NCBI GenBank assembly: GCA_021464415.1
Contig: CM038467.1
Span: forward strand, 14,897,411-14,961,410
Direction of reading: 5' to 3'
From: Lonicera japonica
Taxonomy: Eukaryota; Streptophyta; Magnoliopsida; Dipsacales; Caprifoliaceae
Length of the DNA stretch: 64,000 nt
In this document: positions 49,794-61,863 of the stretch, one piece after another
Layout of the letters: every line of letters begins with the position of its first letter
Position numbering within the stretch: the stretch's first letter is position 1
Translations under genes and position numbers: made by a program
The notes under the pieces: model-generated
What the model saw: only the letters and a program-made list of their open reading frames with translations
Database searches by the model: none
What the model was told of the DNA's origin: nothing

Positions 49794-50322
49794 GAGCATC
49801 TCTAATGCTAATATAAATTGAATCTAAGAAAAATATGGACATGTAAGCATATCTAAAAATATAATTCCTATGTGGCACTAAAAATATTATTCATGGTTAA
49901 GTTCTAAAAAAATCATTTTTAATGGTGTTGTCCATAAAATTGCTATTGACATTATTCGTCACCTTTTTTAATAAAAAAATATAAAGTATATAAGATTTTG
50001 TTTGATAGATCTTGGAAAATATTTTTTAACAATATAAATTTTATTGAATATAGAATTATAAATTAAAAGTTAAAATAATTTAAAATTTTGAAAATTTAAA
50101 AATAAATTATTAAAGTAAAAATGATGACGTGACATCTAGACATTGTCTAGAAGACCCTCTAAATGTAAATGGTCACCCTCACAATGTCTTCCTCTCTTTT
50201 TAACACATCACCTTCATGGTCATTGTACATAGTTGCATTAGAGATGGTTTTTTTTAACTCATTGTCTATATCCTACGTGGCACTCCATTTTTCTCCAATT
50301 CATGGTTGCATTGGAGATGCTC
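49794..50322. mobile_element. PIF/Harbinger-like MITE, 529 bp, TAA duplication
   Basis: The left end GAGCATCTCTAATG matches the inverted right end (reading GAGCATCTCCAATGCAAC). TAA flanks both sides (49791-49793 and 50323-50325). The body is AT-rich and non-coding. Ends of this GAGCATCTCCAATG type are widespread in plant genomes. Confidence 0.78.
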
Positions 50323-50799
50323 TAACTTAATAACTCGTTGCTAATTTTTACATAGGTAATAAAAGTTATTACCATGTAGATTTCAAGTTTATACAATCTT
50401 TTGTTACTTTGAAGATGATAAATACTGTATCATTCAATTCACAATTTTTTACCTGTGTATTACAAAATAAAAGAATGTGAATTATTAATATATTGTTAAC
50501 AAATTATGGTTAAATTTAGAATATAGTAAAATTGTTCATTAAAAATTTTTCATTTCCCTTTCAAACTCTCCAATATTAAAAGAAGACAAAATAGAGAAAT
50601 AAAGGAGATAGGTACCCGTTGTATTTCCTCCCTTTCTTTTCTCATTCCCCTTATATATATTCAGACAATTGAATTACAATCACCCTTCCTTTTTTTCTTT
50701 CATCCATTCCCATTCCTCCATTCGAACGCTCTAATGATTGGGAAGGGAAAGAAAAGTTTTCAATAAATTTTAAACCCTATATCAAATTTAAACTTGTAT

Positions 50800-50940
50800 T
50801 AAAAAGACAAAAAAAAATTGAAGGTTCAATTTTCTTCCATTTACGACGAACAAAGCCCCCACCCTAACCTAGGTGTGATTTGAACTCCGAATCTTTCGAA
50901 TCCGGGTGCGCACCTTTATTACTAGGCTGGCCCACTGACA
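50800..50940 (-). mobile_element. tRNA-derived SINE-like sequence
   Basis: Read on the minus strand from about 50940, the sequence has GGGCCAGCCTAGTAATAAAG (A-box-like), TGCGCACCCGGATTCGAAAG and GGAGTTCAAATCACACC (B-box-like). This spacing is typical of the RNA polymerase III promoter of plant SINEs. The tail runs into a T-rich stretch near 50810. Target duplications were not found. Confidence 0.45.
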
Positions 50941-50949
50941 CTATTATAA

Positions 50950-52250
50950 AATGAAAAGTTTGAATAATTATTTACTTTTTAAAGTCTTTTGATCTAAAGG
51001 CTAACATGACATCTAATATAATTAGTATATAATCAATCATACTCCTCAAAGTAATTTGATTTTATTGTGAATATAGTTTATCTACAATACTTAAAAATTT
51101 AATTTGTGCTCTTATTACTTGTCATTCCATTTCACACGGTACACTTATTTTTAACTATCAATCTTTTTTCGTTCAACTATCCGGCACGAGTATACTTAAT
51201 TTATTAACAATATATTAAATTGTATTTTTTTTCTTTCTATTGAAAAAAGAGTTATTCCTGTTCTTTTATTTTTCATAGCTAATATTTAAATAACAATAAA
51301 ATTAAACTCATTAGTCAAATAAATTTTTTGGAGAGAATTAAAAAGGGGCATTTGGTAATAAATCCTTAGTATATATGGATTTAGACGAAAACGACATGAT
51401 ACAAACATTTTAAGCCAAAACTCTTTTCTTGCTAAATTTGTATTTTTAAAAGCTCATTTAGCATTAATTTTCAAAATTTAAAATCCAATAAGGTAACATT
51501 TATTACATCCTTTTTTTTTAAAAAAAAAAAAGCCTTACCTAAAATACTACAAACAAATCGTGTTTAGAATACATGAAGACTTATAAATTTACAATTAAGA
51601 TATATAGAAATACAAATTTGGAAACAATTGATTATACTATTTTCCATAAAATTCATATTTTTTTGTAGTTAAACTCATAATTTTAATTGCAATTCATATT
51701 TTTTTCCGTTAACTTTGTAAATTTCACTGCAACATTTTTGAAAAACGTGTAGTGAACTTGGCATAATTTTTTTTCTTATTTTTGCAAGTTGTAAATTTTA
51801 TAAATTTTTCTTGCAAATTTACAATAAATTTTATAAATTTTACTTCAAATTTGCAATGAAATGTCTAAATTTTACATCAGGTAGAAACATAATTTTTTAA
51901 AGAAATTTAGTGTTACCTAATGAATTTAATCAAGATAAACAAAAATATAATTAGCAAATTAGGGACCATGAAATTAGGAATCAAGTCATGGTAAGGAAAC
52001 AATTTGCATCTACGATATCTATATATATATAACATAATATATGTTGATCGATATGCGTACATATGTCAAATCTCATACAATTAATTCTAATTTTATATTT
52101 GTTATTATTTATGGTATTATAATGTATCCTTATTGTATTAAAATATTTTATCTCGGACCTTTTATAGAAATATGACCATGAGGGACTTTTCTCTCATTAT
52201 CCCAATTAAAAATCTATTAATGAAAAAAAATACTTTTGTTTATCTTCCCA
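50950..52250. other. AT-rich intergenic sequence
   Basis: No gene or bounded repeat. It contains a T9/A12 run at 51512-51532 and short TATATA tracts at 52020. Confidence 0.55.
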
Positions 52251-52255
52251 AATTA

Positions 52256-52724
52256 GAGTATCTCTAATAGTCTTTTATATTTTTATTTTATGTAATATTT
52301 ATACAACTTATAATTTTTTTTTGTCTCCAACAATCTTTTAAAATCCAAGGTTGTGTAAAATATACTCGCATTTTACAATGTCACACTAGTTTTCTCTTTC
52401 TTTATTTTTTAAATAAAAATTAAAAATATAATAATTTCAAATGTAAAATATAGATTTTAATAAAAAATATATATTTGAAATCTTCCCATCAATACCTATA
52501 AATCAAGATCCATGATGACTATAAAATTATTTATAAAAAAACTCAAGAATAATAATAATAAACTGCTTAAATTTGTTGTTAAGAAGTGTTGAAATTTTAT
52601 TGGTTATTTCCAAATTTACAAAAATACATTGGATCATATTTTTTTTAGTTATCGAGGTTTTTGTAAAAGTTTGTTGACACATATGATTTATGAGTTAATT
52701 TTTATACTACTATTGGAGATACTC
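52256..52724. mobile_element. PIF/Harbinger-like MITE, 469 bp, TTA duplication
   Basis: The left end GAGTATCTCTAATAG pairs with the inverted right end (reading GAGTATCTCCAATAG). TTA flanks both sides (52253-52255 and 52725-52727). The interior is AT-rich and non-coding. Its ends are similar to, but distinct from, those of the element at 49794. Confidence 0.8.
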
Positions 52725-52755
52725 TTAGTGGTTGAGATAAATTTTTAATTATTTA

Positions 52756-53063
52756 GGCTCTGTTTGATATGAACATGAAAAATGAAAAGAAAAATAACAA
52801 ATTTAGTTGAGAAGATGGAAAATAAGTTGAGGCCTGTGGTGAGATTAACTCTTGCTTTTTGCTTTTTTCCATAACAAATTTTTTTTTAGGTGATGGTGGA
52901 GAAATTTTTTTCACAAAATATCAAAGGATGATGGAGGACATATACTCACAAAAATGAGTATGAGATGGAGAGGATCTCACCATATGCTTTAACTTATGTT
53001 CCATCTTCACACCCAAATTAGTTGTTTTTATTTTCATTTTCCATGTTACTATCAAACGAAACC
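52756..53063. mobile_element. Tourist-like MITE, 308 bp, TTA duplication
   Basis: The left end GGCTCTGTTTGATATGAACA pairs with an inverted right end reading GGTTTCGTTTGATAGTAACA. TTA flanks both sides (52753-52755 and 53064-53066). The interior GATGGAAAATAAGTTGAG and a CATATACTCA..AAATGAGTA phrase are shared with the element in the DnaJ intron at 31549. Confidence 0.85.
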
Positions 53064-53066
53064 TTA

Positions 53067-54160
53067 TATTTTGATTTAGTGGCTCATATTTATCATAACA
53101 CATTTGTGATTTAGACAATAAGTGTGAGTGCATAGTTACCAGCTTTTAAAATGATGATCTTATTTTTATCAACGATTTCTTACGGTTAATTCACCCTTAA
53201 TTTATGATTTTTTTGTACAAACTTACACAATATTATCCTTTCAAAATTTGAAAAATATATCCAATAATTAAAATTAATTTATAATTGTATTTTTTAGTTT
53301 TAATTTTGATTTCTAATCAATATTTACTTCCATATTAATTTATTTCTTATTTCCCTTTAAGGTTTTTTTTAAATCATTTATTAAAATCACTATATTAACT
53401 TATCACTGGCTTGATCAATGAAATAATCAAACAATATTTTGCATGAAGAAAATTTCACAATAAAATGGATTAACGCTGTATTGAAAGTTCTTATAGAGCA
53501 AATACTGAACGTTCAATGGTGTGTTTCATGTAATTTTGTTTTCTTTATGAATTTATACTTGAAATTATATTCTTATTTAAAATCTCGTAGAAAAATTTAA
53601 TTTTGGATACAACATTAAAATTTCAGTAGAACTTAACTTAATATATAATGTTGAATCTGAAACTAATACATTGTTTTCGTAAGATTTGTATAATACAAAA
53701 ATTGCATGGTATAAAAACTTAATTATGGTTACAACATTATAACCGCAGCATAACCTAGCTTAATATCTAATGTTATATCCAAAACTAATATGTTTTGTTT
53801 ATAAGATTTGTATAATAAGAAAATTGAATGGTAGGAAAAATTAATTCCAGTTACAACTTTACAAACTTCGGCAGAGCTATAAGATAAAGTCTCATCGCTC
53901 GTGAATTAATTTAATAAGTAATACGGATTAATTTAATAATGTGGATTAGCTGCAAGAAATCGTAAATAAAAATAAAATAACCCATTTTAAGAACTTTTAT
54001 TTCTATTTTTAACTGTGGTTGAGATTAAGCCTCTTCTTTTTCTTTTTCTTTTTTTCTTTTTTTTTAGTTTCACATAAGGAAACTTATTAGTTATTGCATC
54101 AGGAAATTACTTTTTAAATCATATCACATTAGAAACTTTAAGAAATAAATTGTCTCTATA
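53067..54160. other. AT-rich intergenic sequence
   Basis: No gene. Two diverged copies of a ~110-bp phrase (containing GGTTACAAC.TTATAACC and TAATATCTAATGTT) lie at about 53620-53740 and 53720-53850. Otherwise featureless. Confidence 0.5.
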
Positions 54161-54528
54161 TATATATTGTGGCTTTTTTTTAAAAGGACAAATGTCACAC
54201 TTTCTTTCTATTAAAGGACACTATTTTGAATTAATTAGTTTAGATGATAGCTTTTAATTAAGGACAAATAGTAATAATTTTATCATTTTAATTAATTAAA
54301 TTGAATACCAATACTACCCTTCTTAAAGTTGAATACAAGAAAATAAATATACAATTAAATTCAAAATTAAATCAACAAAACAAATTCAAACACATGTCAC
54401 AAGAAATTTAAATAAGGAGATAAACACAAAAATTATTCAAAAAAATTTAAAGGATCTAAATATCTCAAACTAACCAGATATAACATGAAAATGAAATATG
54501 TCTAAACCATAATTATCTCATAATAGCA

Positions 54529-54765
54529 AGTAGACATATTAAATTATGCTTTTCTAATTAATTTTTGGGTAGATATATTAAGTTACATTCTTCTAATTAA
54601 TTTTATTGCAGATATATTAAACTGTATCTTTTTAATTTTCTATTAGACATATTAAGTTATATCTTTTTAATTTTATGTCAGATATATTATTTTTTTTTTC
54701 AATTTTCTAGCAGACATATTAAGTTATATATTTTTTAAATTTTTTGACAGATATAATATAAAATA
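54529..54765. repeat. ~36-bp AT-rich tandem repeat inside the inverted-repeat element
   Basis: The motif AGA(C/T)ATATTAAGTTATAT followed by CTTTTTAATTTT is repeated about six times with small length changes. Such sub-terminal arrays are common in MULE-type elements. Confidence 0.75.
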
Positions 54766-54784
54766 GGGACGAGCATTGCACATT

Positions 54785-55081
54785 TTATATAATATGTCTT
54801 GAAATAATTATTGTGTTGATAGATCTTGTGCAAGCCACACAAAGATGAAGTAACTCATGAAGCACATTCACAGTCCACTTCTCGCCTTGATCACTATTCG
54901 GTAACAAATGAAATGCATCCTTATATGACAAAATGTAGGGCAACTCTTGCCACTCAACCACCCAATTCTTCACCCTCTTCTCCAAATCAAACCCTCTTGG
55001 GAAATTCATCAAATTCTTGATGGGCACAAATTTTGGCTCCTCTAAAGTGTCTCGAATACACTGGAAGTGACGTCTGGGCAA
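54785..55081 (-). pseudogene. Captured fragment of a PORR-domain (plant organelle RNA recognition) gene
   Basis: The minus-strand frame of 98 codons reads EEPKFVPIKNLMNFPRGFDL, then EKRVKNWVVEWQELPYILSY and KDAFHLLPNSDQGEKWTVNV, ending LHELLHLC. This is the middle/late part of PORR proteins (WTF1/WTF9 type), which bind intron RNA and assist splicing in chloroplasts or mitochondria. Only about a quarter of such a protein is present; after LHELLHLC the similarity stops at about 54825. Upstream on the same strand, 55150-55260 contains another open, coding-like stretch (EDEIERIDFKNRKRVRDGVN) that I cannot assign and that is broken by stops. It lies inside the inverted-repeat element, so capture by a transposon is the likely origin. 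Confidence 0.75.
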
Positions 55082-56129
55082 TCATGACCACTCATTTGTA
55101 ACTAGTGGTTCAGATTAAAACACATAGAGTACCCACTTGATAAAGACCTACACTATGTCGTTCCATTTAGATGGTGCATTAACGCCATCTCTTACTCTTT
55201 TCCTATTTTTAAAATCTATTCTTTCAATCTCATCTTCTACAATTCGTATCATTCATTTTTCCACATCTTTTTGGGTTCAAAATAGCAATTTTATTGTTGT
55301 TAACACACAGCCCACTCATCTCTATCTGTTGGAAACACACAATTTATAGTTACAATCCCTCAAAACCTCTTCTAGTTTCCCTATAGCTTTTGTCTGCAGT
55401 CATGGTTTGTTTGATAAATTAGAACTTCTCTTTTCCTTATATCAAGCCTAAAAAATTGAGGAGATCTAGCTTGAATTATACCAAAAACTTATTGCTTCAA
55501 ATCAAAACATACAATCTCGCCCAATAACATTTGGAGTTGGTATATATGGAGAAGGAATGAGTTAAATGTGTTCGGGAATGGTGATGGATATGGGGTAGGG
55601 AGGGAAGTCTAAATGTGTATAAATGGATAGAGTTTGGATATAGATAGAATGGTAGAAAAAATGGGTGGGTGTGCTGTAATATATTGAAAATGGAAGTGAT
55701 GTGGAATATTGTAGAAAGAAAGATAGGGGCAAAAATAGAGAGTTTGCTTTATTGATGCAGAAAATCGTTAAGGTACATGAGAACAATAGTAGAGTAGACG
55801 ACGTCATCTGAGAAGGCAAAAACAGAGTTTTTGCTTTTTTGAATAATTCTTAAGTTTATCTTTTTATTTGATTTTCTTGTGATGTGTTTGAATTAGTTTA
55901 AATTTATTTTTATTGATTTAATTTTGAATTTGAATTTATTTTCTTGTATTTATCTTTAAGAATGGTAGTATTGTAATTCAACTTAATTAATTCAAATAAT
56001 AAAATAATTTATGTTTTGTCCTTGATTAGAAAGTTATCCTTTAAACTAATAATTAGTTTAAACGAATGTCCTTTATTATAACCACCATTTATGTAACATC
56101 CTTTATTTTTATTTTCTCTCTCTCTATAT

Positions 56130-57780
56130 ATATATATATATCTCATTTACTGAATTACTCTAATTCCATTGATTACTATTTATAAATTTTCATCTCTTTA
56201 ATGGTATAATACATTTAAAAAAAAGTGTTTCTTTCACACACCACATTTTACTCCACACGTCTATTATGATCTCTCTATAAGTTTACTCTCATTATTATTC
56301 TAGTGTCTTTAAATTTTTCTATAATCAACCAAATTTGGAATGAGTATAAACTGTTTGATCCAACCTGACTTAAATATAGTCACTTGTTTTTAAAAACCCT
56401 TATAATATCATATAAATATACACATCGCGAAGGGTCATATCAGGTCCAGATAGTTCATTTTTGGGTTGTGTGCAGAGTAAAACGCACGTGTTCCAATTTT
56501 TCTATACAAAATATGCACAAGTTGGATTAAGTTGTTTACAATTAGCGTTTATGCATATTAATTTATCTAATAAAACTTCGGCCTAAAATATCTAATAATT
56601 TGGGCTTATGACGTATTTTTGTAAGATTATATTATAATGGTATGGATTCATAGCAAAAACTAGACATAAATTCGGGTCATATCCAAGTTTGCGTAGATTA
56701 ACTCATTTGACCTAACCTAAATATAATAATTCTTCAAATACGTATATAATAAGAAAAGTTACAACGTGTTGCGCTAAGTTAGGAATTGGTAGATCAAGTT
56801 CGAATTTATGCATAAAGTGGACAATATGCGTTTAGTTTTCAAAACCAAACATCAATCAATTTGGTCAGGTTCTTTCTAAGAGGATCTTTACATTGGATTT
56901 TGCTATTGATATCTAACATCTCAAAATATCTCCCTTATGTCAAGTTTGAGACGATTTTTTTTAGTATAGGTTCCACGATAAATGCATGTCATGAGTTTAT
57001 CCAATATCACAAAAACTTTTTATTATATTCTTAATTGGTGACTCAAACTTATCCTCACATGTTTGTCTTTTGATTTAATGGTTTATGGGTATCACAACAT
57101 GTTGTTAATTCAAAACATAATTATGGTTACGAATATATTCAACTAAATTTGAAAAATATTATGAAGATTTCCAAATTTAAGTTATTTGAAAAATATTATG
57201 AAGATTTCCAAATTTAAGTTATTTGAAAAATTCAAATTATTTTCATATTAACTAACTGTCAATTAATAAATAACAAAGGGCCAAATATTAAGTATGAAGT
57301 ATTAACGATATAAAAAATTATAAAATTATAAAATTAGTAATATTTAATTTCTTAGTTTCTAAAAGAATTAAATATTTATTGGAATAAAACATATTTTCTT
57401 GAATTAATTTTTATTGCCAAAATTTAATTTAAATTATATTATCTTTCCAATAGACTAATATGGAGTACGAACAATTTTAAAATTATTATTATTATTTAAT
57501 TTCATAGTTTTCAAAATAAATTTATTTTCTACTAAATTTTTTTAGTAGAAAATATATTCTCTTGAATTAGTTCGTATTATTAAAAGAATAACTTAAAAAA
57601 ATTATTGTAACATAACCCATACCAATTAATCTTTTTAATTGATATCTAGATGGATTATTTTTTAAAAAAAAATCAACAAAAGGGGCCTCTTATTGCAATT
57701 TTGTTACTAAACAAACTTATACTTCTCTGTATAGACTTAGATTAATTACAACAATTACTTTTAACTTAACATTTGTGAGA
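56130..57780. other. AT-rich intergenic sequence with a short tandem duplication
   Basis: No gene. At 57149-57222 a 37-bp segment (TTTGAAAAATATTATGAAGA, then TTTCCAAATTTAAGTTA) is present twice exactly in tandem. Confidence 0.6.
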
Positions 57781-58612
57781 TAAAATTGGCTTTGAGAAGT
57801 TGGGGAATTTCGGAGAATGAAGTGATTAGGAATATGGCATCAAGTATGATAAAGAAGTTTGATAAATATTGGAGTGAGTGTAACTTAGTTGCCGGAATAG
57901 CAATTGTATTGGATCCACATTATAAGATAACTTTCTTAAAGCACGTGCTTCATAAAATATATGGTGTGGAGGCCCTTTCTCAAATATAAAATATTCGGGT
58001 AGTTTGTTATTAATTACTTAACGAATACCAAGCAAAGTTGAAGGAAAGTAATAATGAGGCAAGTGGAAGTTGTGTAAGTGGCATTACATCTTTAGGTGAT
58101 TCTACTTCGAGGAGTGTGGGTGGAGATTGGAATGTTGATAACTTCTCCGAATATGATCAAATTGTTAGTGGTATGGTTGGACGTGTGAGTGTAAAGTTGG
58201 AGTTGGATCATTACTTGGAGGAAAATATATTTCCTCGCACACAAGATTTTAATATTCTAAATTGGTGAAAAGCAAACAGGGTTAGATATCCTATGTTGCA
58301 GTTAATTGGGCGTGACATTTTGGCTATCCCGGTATCGACAGTGGCTTTCGAATCTGCTTTTAGTACAAGTGGTAAGGTGGTGAGTGCGCATCGTTGTAGA
58401 CTCAGTGCTCCTATTCTAGAGGCATTAATGTGTGCACAAGATTGGCTGTGGAATGACTTAGAGGGTACATAATTTATTTTATATGATGTTTGTTTCTTGG
58501 TAAATTAATTATTTGACAAACTAATTATTATTCCATATATTTTATGTTTATAGGTGAGGTTGACACAGTAGATTCAAGAGTTACAATTTGTGATGAAGAA
58601 TCTGATTTATGA
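57781..58612 (+). pseudogene. hAT transposase relic (RICESLEEPER/BED-type), C-terminal half
   Basis: The frame reads MIKKFDKYWSECNLVAGIAI and VLDPHYK, as in the RNase-H-fold part of Ac-like plant transposases. After a stop (~57987) it continues through a Ser/Gly linker. It then reads LELDHYLEENIFPRTQDFNI, LNW-stop-KANRVRYPMLQ, and DILAIPVSTVAFESAFSTSG with KVVSAHRCRLSAPILEALMC, the hAT dimerisation domain. The canonical WW of this domain is W-TGA here. A small GT..AG intron (58465-58553) is intact, and the terminal exon ends at TGA 58610-58612. The N-terminal BED finger and the catalytic start are missing. It is a decayed copy, not a domesticated gene. Confidence 0.85.
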
Positions 58613-59039
58613 ATTGGAGGTAATTATTTTATTATTCTAGACTTATTTGATCTTTGAAGTAGTTTTTACTTACTATATTTATTCTTATTCATATGTATTT
58701 TCAAGTGGTTTATTGTTGATTTGCTACTATGGAGATGATTTGAGAATGGCTCTTCTTTAAAATTGAAGAAATTGTTGTTTATTGTTGTTTGAAGTTATTT
58801 GTGTTTTTTGTTTAATTATGTATGAAGAATTGAAGTTATTTGGGTTTTTAGTTTAATTGTGTGTTAAGATTTGAACTTTTGAAGTTATTTGTGGTTTTTG
58901 AAGAATGGATACTTAATTAATTAATTTATTTGAAATTTAATTAGTTTAATGTTTGTTTAATTGGCTATTGCCTTGTATTTGAAGAATGCTACGTTACTAC
59001 TTTTGTTTGAAATTGTTGTTGTCCATTTTTTTTTTAAAA

Positions 59040-59254
59040 AAATGGTTATTCGGTTTGGGTTGGGGCGGGACGACCAACCCTTATTCCCTATATTCGGTGC
59101 GGAGCGGTTCGGAGTCGGTTAACCGTAAATTAATTTGGGGCAGTTTTGGTTTAAAAAAAACCGTGACAGTTTTGGTTCGGGACAAAATAATGCGGTTCGG
59201 TTTTGGATTTAATCAAAACCGTCCCGAAATCATCCCGTTGCCATTCCTAGGACA
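59040..59254 (+). mobile_element. 3' terminal region of the same hAT element
   Basis: A GC-richer stretch is packed with GGTTCGG / CGGTTTTGG-type motifs (GTGCGGAGCGGTTCGGAGTC, TGCGGTTCGGTTTTGG, CAAAACCGTCCCGAAATC) and ends CCCGTTGCCATTCCTAGG. Read inverted, that end is AGGAATGGCAACGGG, as in plant Ac-like elements whose termini begin AGGGGTGGCAACGG. The matching 5' end was not found upstream, so the element is truncated. Confidence 0.65.
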
Positions 59255-61140
59255 AATCGAGTTCGATGCTATGGGTTTCAGAAAAAATGCCCAACAAAAA
59301 TTGGGGTTAAGTTTAAATTCGTATAAATTTAACCTGCTTGATTAGACCCGGCTTACATATAATAAAATTTTCGTTAAGTACACTCATAGTATATTATAAC
59401 TACAATGCAATACGGTGGGCTGGGGTCGAGTTTGGATTTATGTACATTTAAACGAAGTGTGTTCAAGTTTATCAAAATAAGACCTACACCGGTTGGATCT
59501 TTTTATAACTAACCATGTTTGGAATAAGGTTCATCCAATGGCTCATCCAATTAAATTTTGATATAAATATCCTAAGGACTAGAATCATCTTAATAAGTCA
59601 TGTTTGGAATGAGGTTCTTTTAACATATAGGCAAATATAGGTTCCACAACAAAGACCCTATAAAAGTTCGTTCAAAGTTCAATTTTACGTAAGTTTAATT
59701 CGTTTAAACCGAGCTGACCTGACCTAAATTAATAATTTACATTTGAATATCATTTGAATATCTCATGCATTTAGTATTTTTTTTGCATATTGAAATGAAG
59801 CAGGATTATATTTTTCAAAACAAACAAATATATAGCTTGCGCATCGTGCATATATATACTTTGTAGTTTTTATTATTGTTCAGATAGTCATATCTTAAAA
59901 AATATGAAATAATTTAATTTAGTAGTTGCATATTTGTTCAGAATAATATTTTAAGTTTAAATTAAAATCATGATAAATAACGAAAGGAAAAATATTAAAA
60001 GCAGGGAGAAGTTTGAAAACAATAAGAATAGATATACTTGTGGTTGATTCTTACGTCTAAAAAATATAATTTTATATATTTTTAATGACAATTATAAAAT
60101 AATTATTAATTTTATTATTAAATAAATAGTTACATATATTATAATAATAAATTTTAGGACGTATGTGCTTCTTTATTATTCATTCTCAAACTAAAAGGAA
60201 AATCAATTTTAATATTGTTTAACAAAATCCAATACACAATATTAACTTTAGAACTAAAACTTAATAACAACTAAAAATTGCAACAAAAACCTCAAAAACA
60301 TGAAGATATATTAAACTTACGTTCTCAATTGTTCACAACGTTAGATTAGACTAGATAATGAATTCAAAATAGAATGATTGATTTTGTCAATTTAAATTCA
60401 TCACACGTTAATTTTTTTAACGTTACGTAGTTGGATTATGATTAAAAGACTCTTTAAAAAATTTAAAACAAGTCGATCCAATTTAGTATACTTTTAGTTT
60501 TTTGAGCATGCAAATATATTGAACTTACGTTTCAATTGTTCACAACGTTATATTAGAGTAGACAATGGGTTTAAAATAGATTGATTGATTTTGTTAATTT
60601 AAATTCATCACACGTTAATTTTTTTATCCTATTATTAGATTTTTTTTATTTTACCGTGCCGGATGGCACGGGTATACCTTAATATATATATATTTGTAAA
60701 ATTGCTTTACAATTTCTATTTTCATTTCAATTGGCTTAGACAAGTGTTTAAACATACTTTATTAAAGATATATAATAAACATTATAAAATAGTGAAAATA
60801 TATAAATTTTGATGTACAATAAAGCAAAATACTTAGCATATTATAGGGAAACGATCGAGTTTTATTATGTACTGTATATGACTTGCATAAAATGGACTAG
60901 GTTCTTCATACAAGCTGAATGCTTATATTAATATTTAATATAAATATTTAACATACTTTATTAAATATATATAATGAACATAAAATAATAAGAGACAATT
61001 AGATATAAGGGCTCATTCTAATAATAATATAATTATAAAGGATACTTGAAAATTAGCCGTGTAAATTAAGAACACTGTACAAAAAAGATACTAATATCCA
61101 TTCCTTATAATATCTCACGTCTTATCATGATACTAACAGC
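59255..61140. other. AT-rich intergenic sequence
   Basis: No gene. Two diverged copies of a ~110-bp phrase (ATTGTTCACAACGTTA, GATTGATTTTGT, AATTTAAATTCATCACACGT) lie at about 60328-60420 and 60533-60625. Otherwise low-complexity. Confidence 0.55.
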
Positions 61141-61144
61141 AACT

Positions 61145-61345
61145 AGAAGGTGCTAAATGCATTTAGCACCACATGGACAGCAACCAGAAAGTGCATCGAT
61201 CAGAAGGTGATAAATGCATTTAGCACATTCTGGACAGCAACCAAAATGTGCTAAATGCATTTAGCACTACAACCAGAAGGTGCTAAATGCATTTAGCACC
61301 ACTTGGACAACAACCAAAAGGTATTAAAATGATTTTAGCACCATT
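61145..61345. repeat. Tandem array of palindromic units (~41 bp)
   Basis: Five to six units are each built from GGTGCTAAATG directly followed by its reverse complement CATTTAGCACC, then CAC.TGGACAGCAACCAGAA. Exact 22-bp palindromes are at 61149-61170 and 61279-61300; others carry one to three changes (61206, 61247, 61321), and one unit is truncated at 61190. Each palindrome centres on ATGCAT. Confidence 0.92.
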
Positions 61346-61664
61346 ACAAAACAGAGAATAACAAAATTGATGAAATTAACATCCACTCAATCCACACACA
61401 CATATATATATATATATATATGGATTGATGTAGGGTTTGTAAAAAAAAGAAAAAGAGTTACGATTAATTTTTTTTTTCAAATCCCGTTGGGCTATCGAAA
61501 TTGGTCAATTTCAATAGCAAAACAACATCTGATCGTCTTAATTTTCATGTAGTTAAAGTAATTTTGTCTTCCGAACAATATATCAAAAAATCAGTCAAAT
61601 CCAACAGTTTGATCAAAAATTATATATGTTTTACGATTGCACATCCAGAAACAAAAAAGAAGAA

Positions 61665-61863
61665 GATGAGAATGGCGCTCCTCTCTACGATACGATCGGA
61701 GAGTCAGGTGGTGGTGGAAGATGTGAGATTATTGGTGAGACAACTTCTCGTCGTCGGCCTCGTTCTTTCCTCTTTTGCGATTCTTTTCTCTCTTTTCATT
61801 GTTCTCTGTTTTATCTCTCTAAACTATGTACATGTAAGAGAGAATAATATATCTTTTGTATAA
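61665..61863 (+). CDS. Hypothetical small membrane protein (weak)
   Basis: From the ATG at 61669, or MALLS.. at 61675, an open frame of about 65 codons ends at 61863. It contains a long hydrophobic run (LLVVGLVLSSFAILFSLFIV) predicted to span a membrane. The local sequence is clearly less AT-rich than its surroundings, but no known family is recognised and the stretch could equally be a promoter or leader. Confidence 0.2.

Larger units (their letters stand above)
54170..56122. mobile_element. Large inverted-repeat element (Pack-MULE-like), ~1.95 kb
   Basis: The left ~290 bp (54190-54460: AAAGGACA..., ATTAATTAAATTGAATACCAATACTACC, ATACAAGAAAATAAAT, CAAAATTAAATCAA) recur inverted in the right ~290 bp (55830-56120). 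Both ends are bordered by TCTCTATATATAT, which could be a target duplication of about 9 bp but is low-complexity. Between the arms lie a minisatellite (54529-54765) and a captured gene fragment (54785-55081). Long inverted ends plus host gene pieces and no transposase fit a Pack-MULE-type element. Confidence 0.62.

Noticed and set aside
55562..55819. 85-codon minus-strand hydrophobic/aromatic frame inside the inverted-repeat element
   Set aside because: Composition reflects a TATA/CAC-rich stretch; no similarity to PORR or any other family is recognisable.
61145..61345. CRISPR-like array (repeats with spacers)
   Set aside because: The spacers are repeated too, the units are diverged, and the surrounding DNA is a plant nuclear genome, so it is a tandem palindrome array.
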